64,000 nucleotides of DNA. Origin: Bacteroidota bacterium (lineage in GTDB: Bacteria; Bacteroidota; Bacteroidia; AKYH767-A; OLB10). The position numbers and the translations under genes were made by a program. The notes under the pieces were generated by a model. That model saw nothing but the letters and a program-made list of their open reading frames with translations. It did not search any database and was not told where the DNA came from. The stretch spans positions 1 to 64,000 of the forward strand of contig JADKJB010000008.1 in assembly GCA_016722525.1 (NCBI GenBank), read 5' to 3'. Positions 30,286 to 38,914 of the stretch are shown here, piece after piece (position 1 is the stretch's first letter; the number at the start of each line of letters is the position of its first letter).

Positions 30286-31250
30286 TTGAAATCACCTCAG
30301 GAAATAATCGATATTGCCATACGCACCATCGACATCGAAGCCGCGTCTATCAAGGGTTTAAAAACATTTATAGACTCAAATTTTGTTGAGACTGTAAAAT
30401 TAATATATTTTTCTGAAGGAAGGGTAATCATAACAGGAATTGGAAAAAGTGCAATAATTGCGCAAAAATTGTTGCCACCTTAAATTCAACCGGCACACCT
30501 GCTGTTTTTTATGCACGCCGCCGACGCCATTCACGGGGATTTAGGTATTATCCAAAAAATGATGTGGTAATTTGTATTTCAAAAAGTGGAAATACCCCTG
30601 AAATCAAGGTTTTGGTCCCACTTATTCGCTCAGGAGGAAATAAATTGATAGGAATAGTTTGTGATGTTTCCTCTTACCTGGCCCGTCAATCCGACTTTGT
30701 TCTAAATACAACTGTTGAAAAAGAAGCCTGTCCGAATAATCTGGCACCAACTAGTAGTACTGCTGCCCAAATGGCTATGGGTGATGCACTTGCAGTATGT
30801 CTTTTGGAATTTAAGGGCTTTACCGATGAGGATTTTGCAAAATTTCATCCAGGTGGAGCGTTAGGTAAAAGATTGTATCTCAGGGTTTCTGATATTTTTA
30901 TGAATAACCCGAAACCCGAAGTTCATGCTGGTGATTCGCTCGGAGTAATTATTATGGAAATTTCGTCTAAAAGACTCGGTGCTACTGCTGTTGTTGACAA
31001 TGGAAAATTAGTTGGGATTATTACTGATGGAGATCTGAGAAGAATGCTTGAAAAAGGAGATAATGCATTGCAGGTTAAAGCAATAGATATTATGACCCGC
31101 AATCCCAAGTCCATCCCTCCCAATATGATGGCTGTTGAAGCTTTGCAATTGATGAAATCCAATAATATCACACAACTCGTAGTTTCGGAAGATAATTGTT
31201 ACCTCGGTTTTATACATTTGCATGATCTGCTCAAAGAAGGCATTATCTGA
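30286..31250 (+). CDS. kpsF: D-arabinose 5-phosphate isomerase (frameshifted)
   Basis: Cytoplasmic isomerase converting ribulose 5-phosphate to arabinose 5-phosphate, the first step to Kdo. About 321 residues: SIS domain (GRVIITGIGKSAIIAQK, then SKSGNTPEI, and FHPGGALGKRL) followed by two CBS domains (GVIIMEISSKRLGATAVVD, NGKLVGIITDGDLRR, NNITQLVV). Three homopolymer indels between about 30468 and 30562 (A run short by one, T run long by one, A run short by one) break it; corrected, the missing stretch reads VATLNSTGTPAVFMHAADAI and GDLGIIQKNDVV. The start is TTG. Confidence 0.92.
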
Positions 31251-31301
31251 TTTTTATTGCTTCCACCGAATTCCTGCCTTAATTTGTGTTCCCTTTAACT
31301 G

Positions 31302-32135
31302 ATGCTGTTCATTAATAAGAAGAATCCTAATACCGAGATGCATTTTCTGGATCATCTCGAAGCGCTTCGTTGGCACCTGGTGCGATCGGCTGGTGCAATT
31401 GTGGTTTTTGCTTTAGTAGCTTTTCTGAATCCTGATATTCTTTTCGATAAAATTATTTTGGGAGCTAAAAATCCTGATTTCTATACCTATAGGGTGCTTT
31501 GCTGGCTTTCTGAAAAGCTGAGTTTGGATATGTGTATTAACAAAATCCCGTTTTCATTAATCAATATTACGATGTCGGGACAATTCACTACTCATATATA
31601 TATATCCTTCATAGCTGGATTTATTTTGGCTTTTCCCTATTTTTTGTGGGAGATATGGCGATTTATTAAACCTGCTCTTTCAACAAAAGAACGCAAGTAT
31701 TCAAGAGGAGTGGTCTTTTTTAGCTCTGTTTTATTCCTTTCAGGGGTGTTGTTTGGATATTTTGTGATTAGTCCTTTGTCAATTAACTTTCTCGGAAGCT
31801 ATCAAATAAGCACTCAGGTAGCCAACCAAATAAGTCTGGACTCCTTTATTTCAATAGTTACTATGCTTACTTTATCATCAGGTGTGGTTTTTGAACTGCC
31901 TGTGGTTATTTATTTTTTATCCAAAATTGGCATTGTAACTCCTTCTTTTTTAAGAACTTATCGCCGTCATTCCATGGTGGTCATTCTTATTATAGCTGCT
32001 GTAATTACTCCTTCTCCCGATATCACCAGTCAAATTTTAGTTGCTATTCCATTATTTCTGCTTTATGAAATAAGCATAGGTGTTTCTGCCATAGTGGCAC
32101 GAAATAAGGAAAAAGAAGCAGCAGCAAACAATTAG
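31302..32135 (+). CDS. tatC: Sec-independent translocase subunit TatC
   Basis: Core receptor of the twin-arginine translocase in the inner membrane. 277 residues with six transmembrane helices. Conserved features: MHFLDHLEALRWHLVRS at the N terminus, the first periplasmic loop, FILAFPYFLWEIWRFIKPAL (the Pro and Glu used in signal binding), and ITPSPDITSQILVAIPLFLLYE. tatA is not in the window. It lies 51 bp after kpsF and is probably cotranscribed. Confidence 0.95.
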   Translation: MLFINKKNPNTEMHFLDHLEALRWHLVRSAGAIVVFALVAFLNPDILFDKIILGAKNPDFYTYRVLCWLSEKLSLDMCINKIPFSLINITMSGQFTTHIYISFIAGFILAFPYFLWEIWRFIKPALSTKERKYSRGVVFFSSVLFLSGVLFGYFVISPLSINFLGSYQISTQVANQISLDSFISIVTMLTLSSGVVFELPVVIYFLSKIGIVTPSFLRTYRRHSMVVILIIAAVITPSPDITSQILVAIPLFLLYEISIGVSAIVARNKEKEAAANN

Positions 32136-32215
32136 TTTGGATGAGAATGAAAGCATCGAAATTGAAAAAGACCTTTGAGCCAATCTTTGAGACTCCTTTT
32201 GATACTTTCTGCATT

Positions 32216-32563
32216 TTAGGATTTGTTTTGATCAGCCCCCAACTTCTTTGAGTAAAAAAACAGAACCGTTAATAAGCCCAAAACAAAAAATACCATAGCT
32301 ACCGGTCTTAATCCATCATCAAGAAAAAATTCACCTATCATCCATATGGAATTGGCGGAAATCCAGAAGCAAACAGCCAGATTATGAAATAAATCGGATA
32401 CGATTTTTCGCCTGATCCAGGTAATATGAATGGCTACTGCTAAAGTGGGTAAAATCATAATCAGGCCCGGGACTTTCCATAACATGACCCAGCAGGTATC
32501 TTTTAGCAACCATAATAAAATGTGCAGGTTTTCATATTCCCTTATTTTTTTAAACTTGATCAT
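32216..32563 (-). CDS. Small conserved membrane protein
   Basis: 115 residues with about four transmembrane helices (VPGLIMILPTLAVAIHITW, LAVCFWISANSIWMIGEFF, PVAMVFFVLGLLTVLFFY). The opening EYENLHILLWLLKDTCW is conserved in proteins of unknown function from this phylum. It converges with tatC and diverges from the gene at 32686. Confidence 0.65.
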   Translation of the reverse strand: MIKFKKIREYENLHILLWLLKDTCWVMLWKVPGLIMILPTLAVAIHITWIRRKIVSDLFHNLAVCFWISANSIWMIGEFFLDDGLRPVAMVFFVLGLLTVLFFYSKKLGADQNKS

Positions 32564-32685
32564 GTGGCAAACTTAGCAGAAGTATTTCACAAATTTGATA
32601 ACCAATTTAATAAGTTTGCATAATTGTGGAGCGCTGACGGTTTTGTCTTTTACGTGGGAATAAGTAAATTTTAAAATATTGTATT

Positions 32686-33027
32686 ATGAACAATGCTGTG
32701 GAAGAGTTTAATGCTTATCGTACCCGCATGAATGAGCGAATTATGGATGCTGATAATCTTGTTATTAAACGGCTCTTCAATCTCGATTCCAACACCTATA
32801 CAGAAGGAGCGCTGTCTGTGAAAACCAAAGAAATGCTGGGGTTGGTTGCTTCCATGGTGCTTCGGTGCGATGATTGCATAAAATATCACCTCGAAAAGTG
32901 CTATGAAAACAAGGTTTCAAAGGAAGAAATTTTTGAAGTGTTTGCCATAGCCAGTATTGTTGGAGGAACTATTGTAATTCCTCACCTGCGCAGAGCAGTT
33001 GAATTTTGGGAGCAACTTGAAACTTAA
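32686..33027 (+). CDS. Carboxymuconolactone decarboxylase / AhpD-like protein
   Basis: 113 residues, all-helical. It contains the AhpD-type redox site ASMVLRCDDCIKYHLEKC (CxxC with a His five residues after the second Cys) and the trailing EEIFEVFAIASIVGG. The CxxC-H pattern suggests thiol peroxidase or disulphide reductase activity and not lactone decarboxylation. No ahpC is adjacent. It lies 38 bp upstream of the DUF5686 gene. Confidence 0.85.
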   Translation: MNNAVEEFNAYRTRMNERIMDADNLVIKRLFNLDSNTYTEGALSVKTKEMLGLVASMVLRCDDCIKYHLEKCYENKVSKEEIFEVFAIASIVGGTIVIPHLRRAVEFWEQLET

Positions 33028-33065
33028 TTCATTGATTTGCGTTCATTCTAAGCGGGTATCTTCTT

Positions 33066-35546
33066 ATGCTTAAATCATATTCTTCTATTTCATTTTTTGT
33101 AATACTTGGGTTTTTTATAGCCGGAATCCATGGGTTTGTTCTTGGTCAGGAAACCAAAGTATCAGGTCGTGTTACCGATGGCTTAACCAATGAAGCAATT
33201 CCATTTGCTACCGTGTCATTTAAGGGCACCGTAATAGGAGCTGTTACCGATTTCAATGGATATTTTGTAATCCAAACCGATAAGCCCACCGATTCACTAA
33301 CGGCTTCGTATGTGGGTTATAATCCGATCACTCTCAAAATCATTAAAGGGAAAACACAGACAGCAAATTTTCTTCTGAAAGTGAATAAAGTTGATTTAAA
33401 AGAAGTGGTTATCAAAGCCGGTGAAAATCCTGCCAACATTTTACTCCGAAAGGTGATCGATAACAAGGAGAAAAATGATAAGAAAAAATTGGATTGGTAT
33501 CAGTTCGAAGCCTATAATAAAATGGAGTTTGATCTCACGGATATACCTCAGGATTTTAAAGACAAAAAACTGATTAAACCATTCGCTTTCATCTTTGATA
33601 ATATCGATAGTTCTGTCACAAACAGTAAACCATTTCTTCCTTTTTTTATTACGGAAACCTTATCAGACATTTATTTTAGAAGTGATCCCAAAACTACCCG
33701 TGAAAGTATTAAAGCTAGTAAAATTTCCGGATTAGAAAATGAATCTGTCACCCAGTTCTTAGGTGACATGTATCAGAATATTGATATTTATGAAAACTAT
33801 ATCGATGTCTTCGGAAAGAGTTTTGTGAGCCCCATTTCAAATGTAGGAACTGTTTATTATAAATATTATTTGACTGATTCTGCTTTCCTTGACAACCAAT
33901 GGTGTTATAAATTAAAATTTAAACCCCGACGTAAACAAGAACTTACTTTTGTGGGTGATTGCTGGGTGCATGATACCACTTTTGCAATAAAAAAAATTGA
34001 TATGCGGGTAGTGGAGGATGCAAATATCAATTTTGTTGAGGATCTGGCAGTCGTAAAAGAATATTCGAGAATAGAGAATAAGCAATGGATGCTTTCGAAA
34101 GAATTGCTGGTAGTTGATTTTGCTGCGCGAAAAGATGGGGTTGGTTTTATTGGAAGAAAGTCAGCATCCTACAAAGATTTTAAGTTGAATGAGCCAATAA
34201 ATGATACTATTTTTTCCGGTTCAACTGATATTAAAGTACAGGAAAATTCAGTTTCAAGAGATGAGACCTTTTGGGTAGAGGCACGGCACGATTCCTTGTC
34301 AGATCGTGAAAAGCTCATCTACCATATGGTAGATACCATAAAAACTTTACCTGCTTTTAAAACTTATGTTGATATTATTACTTTGTTTTTTACCGGTCAT
34401 TACGAAATCGGAAAGATAGAACTAGGACCTTATTTTACCTTTTATTCTTTTAATCCGGTAGAAGGAAACCGATTCAGAATGGGTGGACGAACCAGCCCTA
34501 AATTCAGTGACCGGTTGCGATTAGAAGGTTATGTGGCCTATGGAACTCGTGATCAGGAATTTAAATATATGGGCGGTTTTAGGTATTTTTTAAATACTAA
34601 ACCCCGGGAAGCAATAGGTGTTCGCTATAAAAATGATGTTGCTCAATTTGGGCAAAGTGAAAATGCTTTTCAGGATGATAATATCCTTTCCTCCTTGTTT
34701 CGAAGAAATCCTCCTGATAAACTTACGCAGTTGGAAGGTTATAGAGTTTATTATGAGAAAGAATGGCTATCTGGCTATTCTCACCGTATTTCATTAGACC
34801 ATGGCGTATTGGTTCCTCTTGGAAAACTTAGCTACGATTATTATACGAACGAGGAGCGAACCGAATTTCGAAGTTTTCTGAATACAAGTGAATTGAGTCT
34901 TAAAATGAGATTCGCTTTTCGTGAAAAATTTGTTGAAGGTAAAACGGGTCGCATTAGTTTAGGAAGTGATTTCCCTGTTACACAATTAATTTATACTGTT
35001 GGTTTGGAAGATGTGTTGGGTAGTGATTTTTCCTATCAAAAAATCATTTTGAAAGTAGATGATATCGCCAAATTGCCTCCGTTTGGCTATACGTATTATG
35101 CTGTTGAAGCAGGGAAAACTTTTGGAATTATTCCTTCTCCTTTGCTGAATGTTCATCAGGGTAATGAATCTTATTTTTATGATTATGCATCTTTCAACCT
35201 GATGAATTATTACGAATTTGTCAGTGATCAGTATGCATCATTGTTCCTGGTGCATCACTTTGAAGGATTTTTTCTGGATAAAGTTCCGTTGTTGCGAAAG
35301 TTAAAATGGAGGGAGGTAGCCAGTTTAAGGGCGGTTTATGGAAGTTTAAAAGAGGAAAACAGAAATTTGATGGTCGACCCAACTGCAATTGGTTCGCTGT
35401 CGGCTAAACCCTACGCTGAAGTTGGTTTTGGAGTAGAAAATATATTTAAAATCCTTCGTTTTGATTTTATGTACCGACTTTCTTATCTTGATAACCCTGA
35501 TATTGCTAAGTTTGGTATCAGAGGAAGTTTCCAGATTACTTTCTGA
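33066..35546 (+). CDS. DUF5686 outer-membrane protein with carboxypeptidase-regulatory-like domain
   Basis: 826 residues. A signal sequence (IAGIHGFVLGQ) is followed by a CarboxypepD_reg-like beta-sandwich (about 31-115; KVSGRVTDGLTNEAIPFATV, GAVTDFNGYFVI, SYVGYN), typical of SusC/TonB-dependent proteins, then DUF5686, which ends in a series of amphipathic strands consistent with a beta barrel and finishes with FGIRGSFQITF. There is no TonB box or plug domain, so it is not a standard receptor. The function is unknown; the family is widespread in Bacteroidota. lptB follows after 65 bp. Confidence 0.85.
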   Translation: MLKSYSSISFFVILGFFIAGIHGFVLGQETKVSGRVTDGLTNEAIPFATVSFKGTVIGAVTDFNGYFVIQTDKPTDSLTASYVGYNPITLKIIKGKTQTANFLLKVNKVDLKEVVIKAGENPANILLRKVIDNKEKNDKKKLDWYQFEAYNKMEFDLTDIPQDFKDKKLIKPFAFIFDNIDSSVTNSKPFLPFFITETLSDIYFRSDPKTTRESIKASKISGLENESVTQFLGDMYQNIDIYENYIDVFGKSFVSPISNVGTVYYKYYLTDSAFLDNQWCYKLKFKPRRKQELTFVGDCWVHDTTFAIKKIDMRVVEDANINFVEDLAVVKEYSRIENKQWMLSKELLVVDFAARKDGVGFIGRKSASYKDFKLNEPINDTIFSGSTDIKVQENSVSRDETFWVEARHDSLSDREKLIYHMVDTIKTLPAFKTYVDIITLFFTGHYEIGKIELGPYFTFYSFNPVEGNRFRMGGRTSPKFSDRLRLEGYVAYGTRDQEFKYMGGFRYFLNTKPREAIGVRYKNDVAQFGQSENAFQDDNILSSLFRRNPPDKLTQLEGYRVYYEKEWLSGYSHRISLDHGVLVPLGKLSYDYYTNEERTEFRSFLNTSELSLKMRFAFREKFVEGKTGRISLGSDFPVTQLIYTVGLEDVLGSDFSYQKIILKVDDIAKLPPFGYTYYAVEAGKTFGIIPSPLLNVHQGNESYFYDYASFNLMNYYEFVSDQYASLFLVHHFEGFFLDKVPLLRKLKWREVASLRAVYGSLKEENRNLMVDPTAIGSLSAKPYAEVGFGVENIFKILRFDFMYRLSYLDNPDIAKFGIRGSFQITF

Positions 35547-35611
35547 TTCTACGAAAGTGGTTACATTTGCATCCTGATAATTGATAGTGCCCAACAAAAA
35601 ATAAATCCATT

Positions 35612-36337
35612 TTGATATTACGAGCCGAAAACTTAGTCAAAAGGTATAAGAGCCGCGTTGTTGTCGATCATGTTTCAATTCATGTGGAGCAAGGAGAAAT
35701 AGTTGGCTTGCTTGGCCCCAATGGTGCCGGTAAAACAACTACATTCTACATGACCGTTGGTCTGATAAAACCCAATGAAGGGAATATTTTTCTTGACAAA
35801 GTTGATATCACCAATGAACCTATGTACCGAAGGGCACAGATGGGAATTGGTTATTTGGCTCAGGAAGCCTCCGTTTTTCGTAAGTTATCGGTGGAAGATA
35901 ATATCAGGGCAGTCCTTGAAATGACCAACCAGAGCAAGGCGGATCAAAAGGCTAAAGTAGAATTGTTACTGGAAGAGTTTGGCTTGCAAAGAATTCGCAA
36001 AAGCCGTGGTGATGTGTTGTCAGGTGGTGAACGTCGAAGAACCGAAATAGCCCGCGCACTGGCAGTAGATCCCAAATTTATTTTGCTCGATGAAGCCTTT
36101 GCTGGAGTAGATCCTATTGCTGTAGAAGATATTCAGGGAATTGTAGCTAAACTTAAAGAGAAAAATATCGGAATTTTAATAACCGACCATAATGTTCACG
36201 AAACGCTTACAATCACTGATAGAGCCTATCTGCTTTTCGAAGGCCGCATCCTTAAAGAAGGAAGTGCCCAGGATCTGGCTGATGATGAACAGGTAAGAAG
36301 AGTTTATCTTGGTCAGAATTTTGAACTGAGAAAATAA
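35612..36337 (+). CDS. lptB: LPS export ABC transporter ATP-binding protein
   Basis: ATPase of the LptB2FG complex that extracts LPS from the inner membrane. 241 residues: Walker A GLLGPNGAGKTTTFYM (about 33-48), the family-specific LAQEASVFRKLSVEDN in the Q loop, signature LSGGERRRTEIARAL, Walker B FILLDEAFAGVDP and the switch His in LITDHNV. These residues separate LptB from LivF-type proteins. The start is TTG. The other lpt genes are not in the window. Confidence 0.95.
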   Translation: MILRAENLVKRYKSRVVVDHVSIHVEQGEIVGLLGPNGAGKTTTFYMTVGLIKPNEGNIFLDKVDITNEPMYRRAQMGIGYLAQEASVFRKLSVEDNIRAVLEMTNQSKADQKAKVELLLEEFGLQRIRKSRGDVLSGGERRRTEIARALAVDPKFILLDEAFAGVDPIAVEDIQGIVAKLKEKNIGILITDHNVHETLTITDRAYLLFEGRILKEGSAQDLADDEQVRRVYLGQNFELRK

Positions 36338-36533
36338 GGATTTTTTTTTGGCGATGAATCTCCTATCGCCGTGAAGGTTGAAAGTGCCTGTACAGCGAAC
36401 CGGATAGGTTTGTTTTTAAAATGCAATCAAAAACGAAAGCATTCCATCCAGTTCAACTTCCCATATTTATCCATTCAGCTACTTTCTCCACGAATTTCCT
36501 GCAACATGACTACCGAACTACTCAATGAATCAA

Positions 36534-36587
36534 CATTGAATTGACCATTGAATCCCCATTGAATCCCCATTGAATACACCATTGAAT
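36534..36587. repeat. Short tandem array, CATTGAAT units
   Basis: Five copies of CATTGAAT spaced 11-12 nt apart, joined by CCC or CAC spacers (unit CCCCATTGAAT), in the 261-bp gap between lptB and purS. The last copy is 12 bp from the purS stop codon. On the minus strand the array is G-rich, like the other arrays in the window, but no IVP gene is associated. Confidence 0.85.
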
Positions 36588-36598
36588 TAACAACAAAA

Positions 36599-36853
36599 TC
36601 ACCTCACCTCCTCCAAAACAAACTCAAACGATTCCATAATAGGATTTGCTAGTAATTTTTTGCAAGCAATTTCTACTTTTTCCGAAGCAACATTTTTTGA
36701 AGCTGCTTCTACTTCAAGTGTAATATGTTTTCCAATTCTTACGTTTTCTATTTCTGGCAAATTCAGATTTTTCATAGAACGAGTTACTGCTTTTCCTTGC
36801 GGATCAAGAAGCGCTTTTAATGGCATAATAGTAATACTGGCAGCGAATTTCAT
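36599..36853 (-). CDS. purS: Phosphoribosylformylglycinamidine synthase subunit PurS
   Basis: 84-residue small subunit of the PurSLQ complex of purine synthesis, which links glutaminase and synthetase subunits. The family pattern is present: an N-terminal strand (FAASITIMPLKALLDPQGKAV), GKHITLEVEA, and a C terminus LLANPIMESFEFVLEE. The presence of purS implies split PurL/PurQ, which are not in this window. It lies 16 bp after pssA on the same strand. Confidence 0.92.
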   Translation of the reverse strand: MKFAASITIMPLKALLDPQGKAVTRSMKNLNLPEIENVRIGKHITLEVEAASKNVASEKVEIACKKLLANPIMESFEFVLEEVR

Positions 36854-36869
36854 AGATATAGGATGTTAT

Positions 36870-37604
36870 TTATTCAGTTGTGGATTGTGTATAGTTATTT
36901 ATTAGCGACAAAATTATATATAAAATGATGACTACAGGAATTCCGGCGAAATGAAGGAATAGAAATGAAATACTGGAAAGTGCCAGAAAAATATATTGAA
37001 TCTTATTTTTCCCCCAATCAAAACTCTTGAACTTGAGCGCAAACATTGGAATTTCTGATACCAGCAAATAAGAGAGAATCATGCAAAATCCAGCTATCAC
37101 ATAGGTGTTTAATAAGGCAGGGGTGAGGTGGAACAGGTCGTAATGGATGATAAGTGCAAGGCCGATGACAAAAATGGTGATTGCCGGAGTCGGAACGCCA
37201 ATAAATGAGTCTGTTTGGCGACTATCAACGTTGAATTTCGCTAACCGCAAGGCGGAGAAAATGGTTATTATAAATGGAAAAAAACTTATCCATTGGCCCC
37301 ATGCTTCATGTTGATACAAAACTATAGGGACGCTATTTATGAAAAAATGGTACATTATGGCTCCGGGAACAAAACCAAAAGTCACCATATCGGCCAATGA
37401 ATCCAGTTCTTTTCCCATTGGAGAATAAGCTTTTAATGCCCTTGCCGCAAATCCATCCAGAAAATCAAAAACCAATGAGGCCCCTACAAGTGCCGAAAAC
37501 ACGGGTATATTACCCTTAAAAATAAAAACTACTGCCATGCATCCACAAAGCAGATTCATGGTTGTAAGCAGATTGGGGATATGGCGCGAAAGGGAGGTGT
37601 TCAT
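36870..37604 (-). CDS. pssA: CDP-diacylglycerol-serine O-phosphatidyltransferase
   Basis: Inner-membrane enzyme that makes phosphatidylserine, the precursor of phosphatidylethanolamine. 244 residues with about seven helices. The CDP-alcohol phosphotransferase motif is complete: DFLDGFAARALKAYSPMGKE followed by LDSLADM, i.e. D-G-AR-G-D-D spacing with all acidic residues. The N terminus (RHIPNLLTTMNLLCGCMAV) is typical of the Bacteroidota and Bacillus type II enzymes. It is probably cotranscribed with purS. Confidence 0.94.
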   Translation of the reverse strand: MNTSLSRHIPNLLTTMNLLCGCMAVVFIFKGNIPVFSALVGASLVFDFLDGFAARALKAYSPMGKELDSLADMVTFGFVPGAIMYHFFINSVPIVLYQHEAWGQWISFFPFIITIFSALRLAKFNVDSRQTDSFIGVPTPAITIFVIGLALIIHYDLFHLTPALLNTYVIAGFCMILSYLLVSEIPMFALKFKSFDWGKNKIQYIFLALSSISFLFLHFAGIPVVIILYIILSLINNYTQSTTE

Positions 37605-37837
37605 AGCTTTTGGGACTGCAAAATTAGGCTTTTGTACGTTTCGGAGTAAAAACAGTCCAACTTGTTGATAAATGTATTGAAAATTAGCACTTTCGGATTA
37701 GATTAATATAATTTTCATTTATTAAATTTGAACTATAAAACCATAGCAAGTGTTTAGTAGTATAATGGACCTGTTTACTGAAAATACTAATAGTTGGAAT
37801 TTTCCGTTTGCTAGGCATCAATCACCTGAAAATTAAC

Positions 37838-38914
37838 ATGAAACTAAAAACCACACTTGTAGCCTCGGCTCTTTTTTTGACTCATTTTGCGCATGCACAG
37901 GATGCCCCCAAATATAGCAACGAATTCCTCTCTATAGGTGTAGGAGCGCGCGGACTAGGCATGTCGGGAGCTCAGGTTGCCACTGTAAATGATGTAACTT
38001 CCGGCTATTGGAATCCTGCCGGCTTAACTCTTGGCACCGGAGACCTCCAAATCGGACTCATGCACGCCGAATATTTTGCAGGAATCGCTAAATATGATTT
38101 CGCTGGTTTGGCTGCTCCAATTGATGCTACCCGTACTGTGGGCTTTTCTTTTATCCGTTTTGCTGTTGATGATATTATTGATTCTACAGAATTGTTGGAT
38201 GCTGATGGGAATATTGATTATGACCGTCTCAAGTCTTTTTCGGCTGCCGATTATGCTTTTCTTTTTACTTATGCTAAAAAAACGAAAATTGAGGGCTTAC
38301 GCTATGGGGTGAATGCCAAAGTGGTTCATCGTAAAGTGGGTGAATTCGCTTCTGCCTGGGGCTTTGGTCTCGACTTAGGAATTCAGTATGATAAAAATAA
38401 ATGGAAGTTTGGTGCCATGGGTCGCGATATTACTTCAACATTTAACGCCTGGAGTTTTAATACTGAAAAACTGGAGGATGTGTTCATTCAAACAGGAAAT
38501 GAAATACCTGAAAACGGATTGGAAATAACACTCCCTAAATTAATTCTCGGCGCTTCTTATAAAACCTATTTAAAAGAAAAATTTTCCTTCGAACCCGAAG
38601 TTAATATTGATGTTACTTTTGATGGAAAACGTAATGTTCCCATCAAAAGTGACCCTATAAGTATTGATCCTAAATTGGGAATTGAAATTGGATATAGCGA
38701 TTTTGTTTTCCTTAGAGGTGGTGTTAGCAATATTCAGAAAATTAAAGATGTAGATGGTTCTGATAAAACATCGATTCAACCAAATTTTGGATTGGGTGTT
38801 AAAATCCGAAACGTATCTATTGACTATGCGCTAACGAACATTGGTAGTGTTGGTGAAACATTATATTCCAATATCTTTTCATTAAGAGTTGGTTTGTTTA
38901 AACAGAAAAAATGA
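37838..38914 (+). CDS. PorV/PorQ family outer-membrane protein
   Basis: 358 residues from the ATG at 37838, which gives a clean signal peptide (KTTLVASALFLTHFAHAQ); an upstream TTG at 37808 is unlikely. FLSIGVGARGLGMSGAQVA and SGYWNPAGL are hallmarks of the PorV/PorQ family, FadL-like beta barrels of the T9SS. PorV shuttles secreted cargo to the attachment complex. This one lies directly before PorU2 with a 4-bp overlap (ATGA), so it probably serves that peptidase and may be a paralogue of the main PorV, whose usual N-terminal signature (RAGG) is not seen. Confidence 0.85.
   Translation: MKLKTTLVASALFLTHFAHAQDAPKYSNEFLSIGVGARGLGMSGAQVATVNDVTSGYWNPAGLTLGTGDLQIGLMHAEYFAGIAKYDFAGLAAPIDATRTVGFSFIRFAVDDIIDSTELLDADGNIDYDRLKSFSAADYAFLFTYAKKTKIEGLRYGVNAKVVHRKVGEFASAWGFGLDLGIQYDKNKWKFGAMGRDITSTFNAWSFNTEKLEDVFIQTGNEIPENGLEITLPKLILGASYKTYLKEKFSFEPEVNIDVTFDGKRNVPIKSDPISIDPKLGIEIGYSDFVFLRGGVSNIQKIKDVDGSDKTSIQPNFGLGVKIRNVSIDYALTNIGSVGETLYSNIFSLRVGLFKQKK

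Noticed and set aside
36350..36370. Hairpin GGCGAT / ATCGCC after lptB as a terminator
   Set aside because: The T-tract comes before the stem on the plus strand, and on the minus strand the stem is followed by A residues, so neither direction has the required order.
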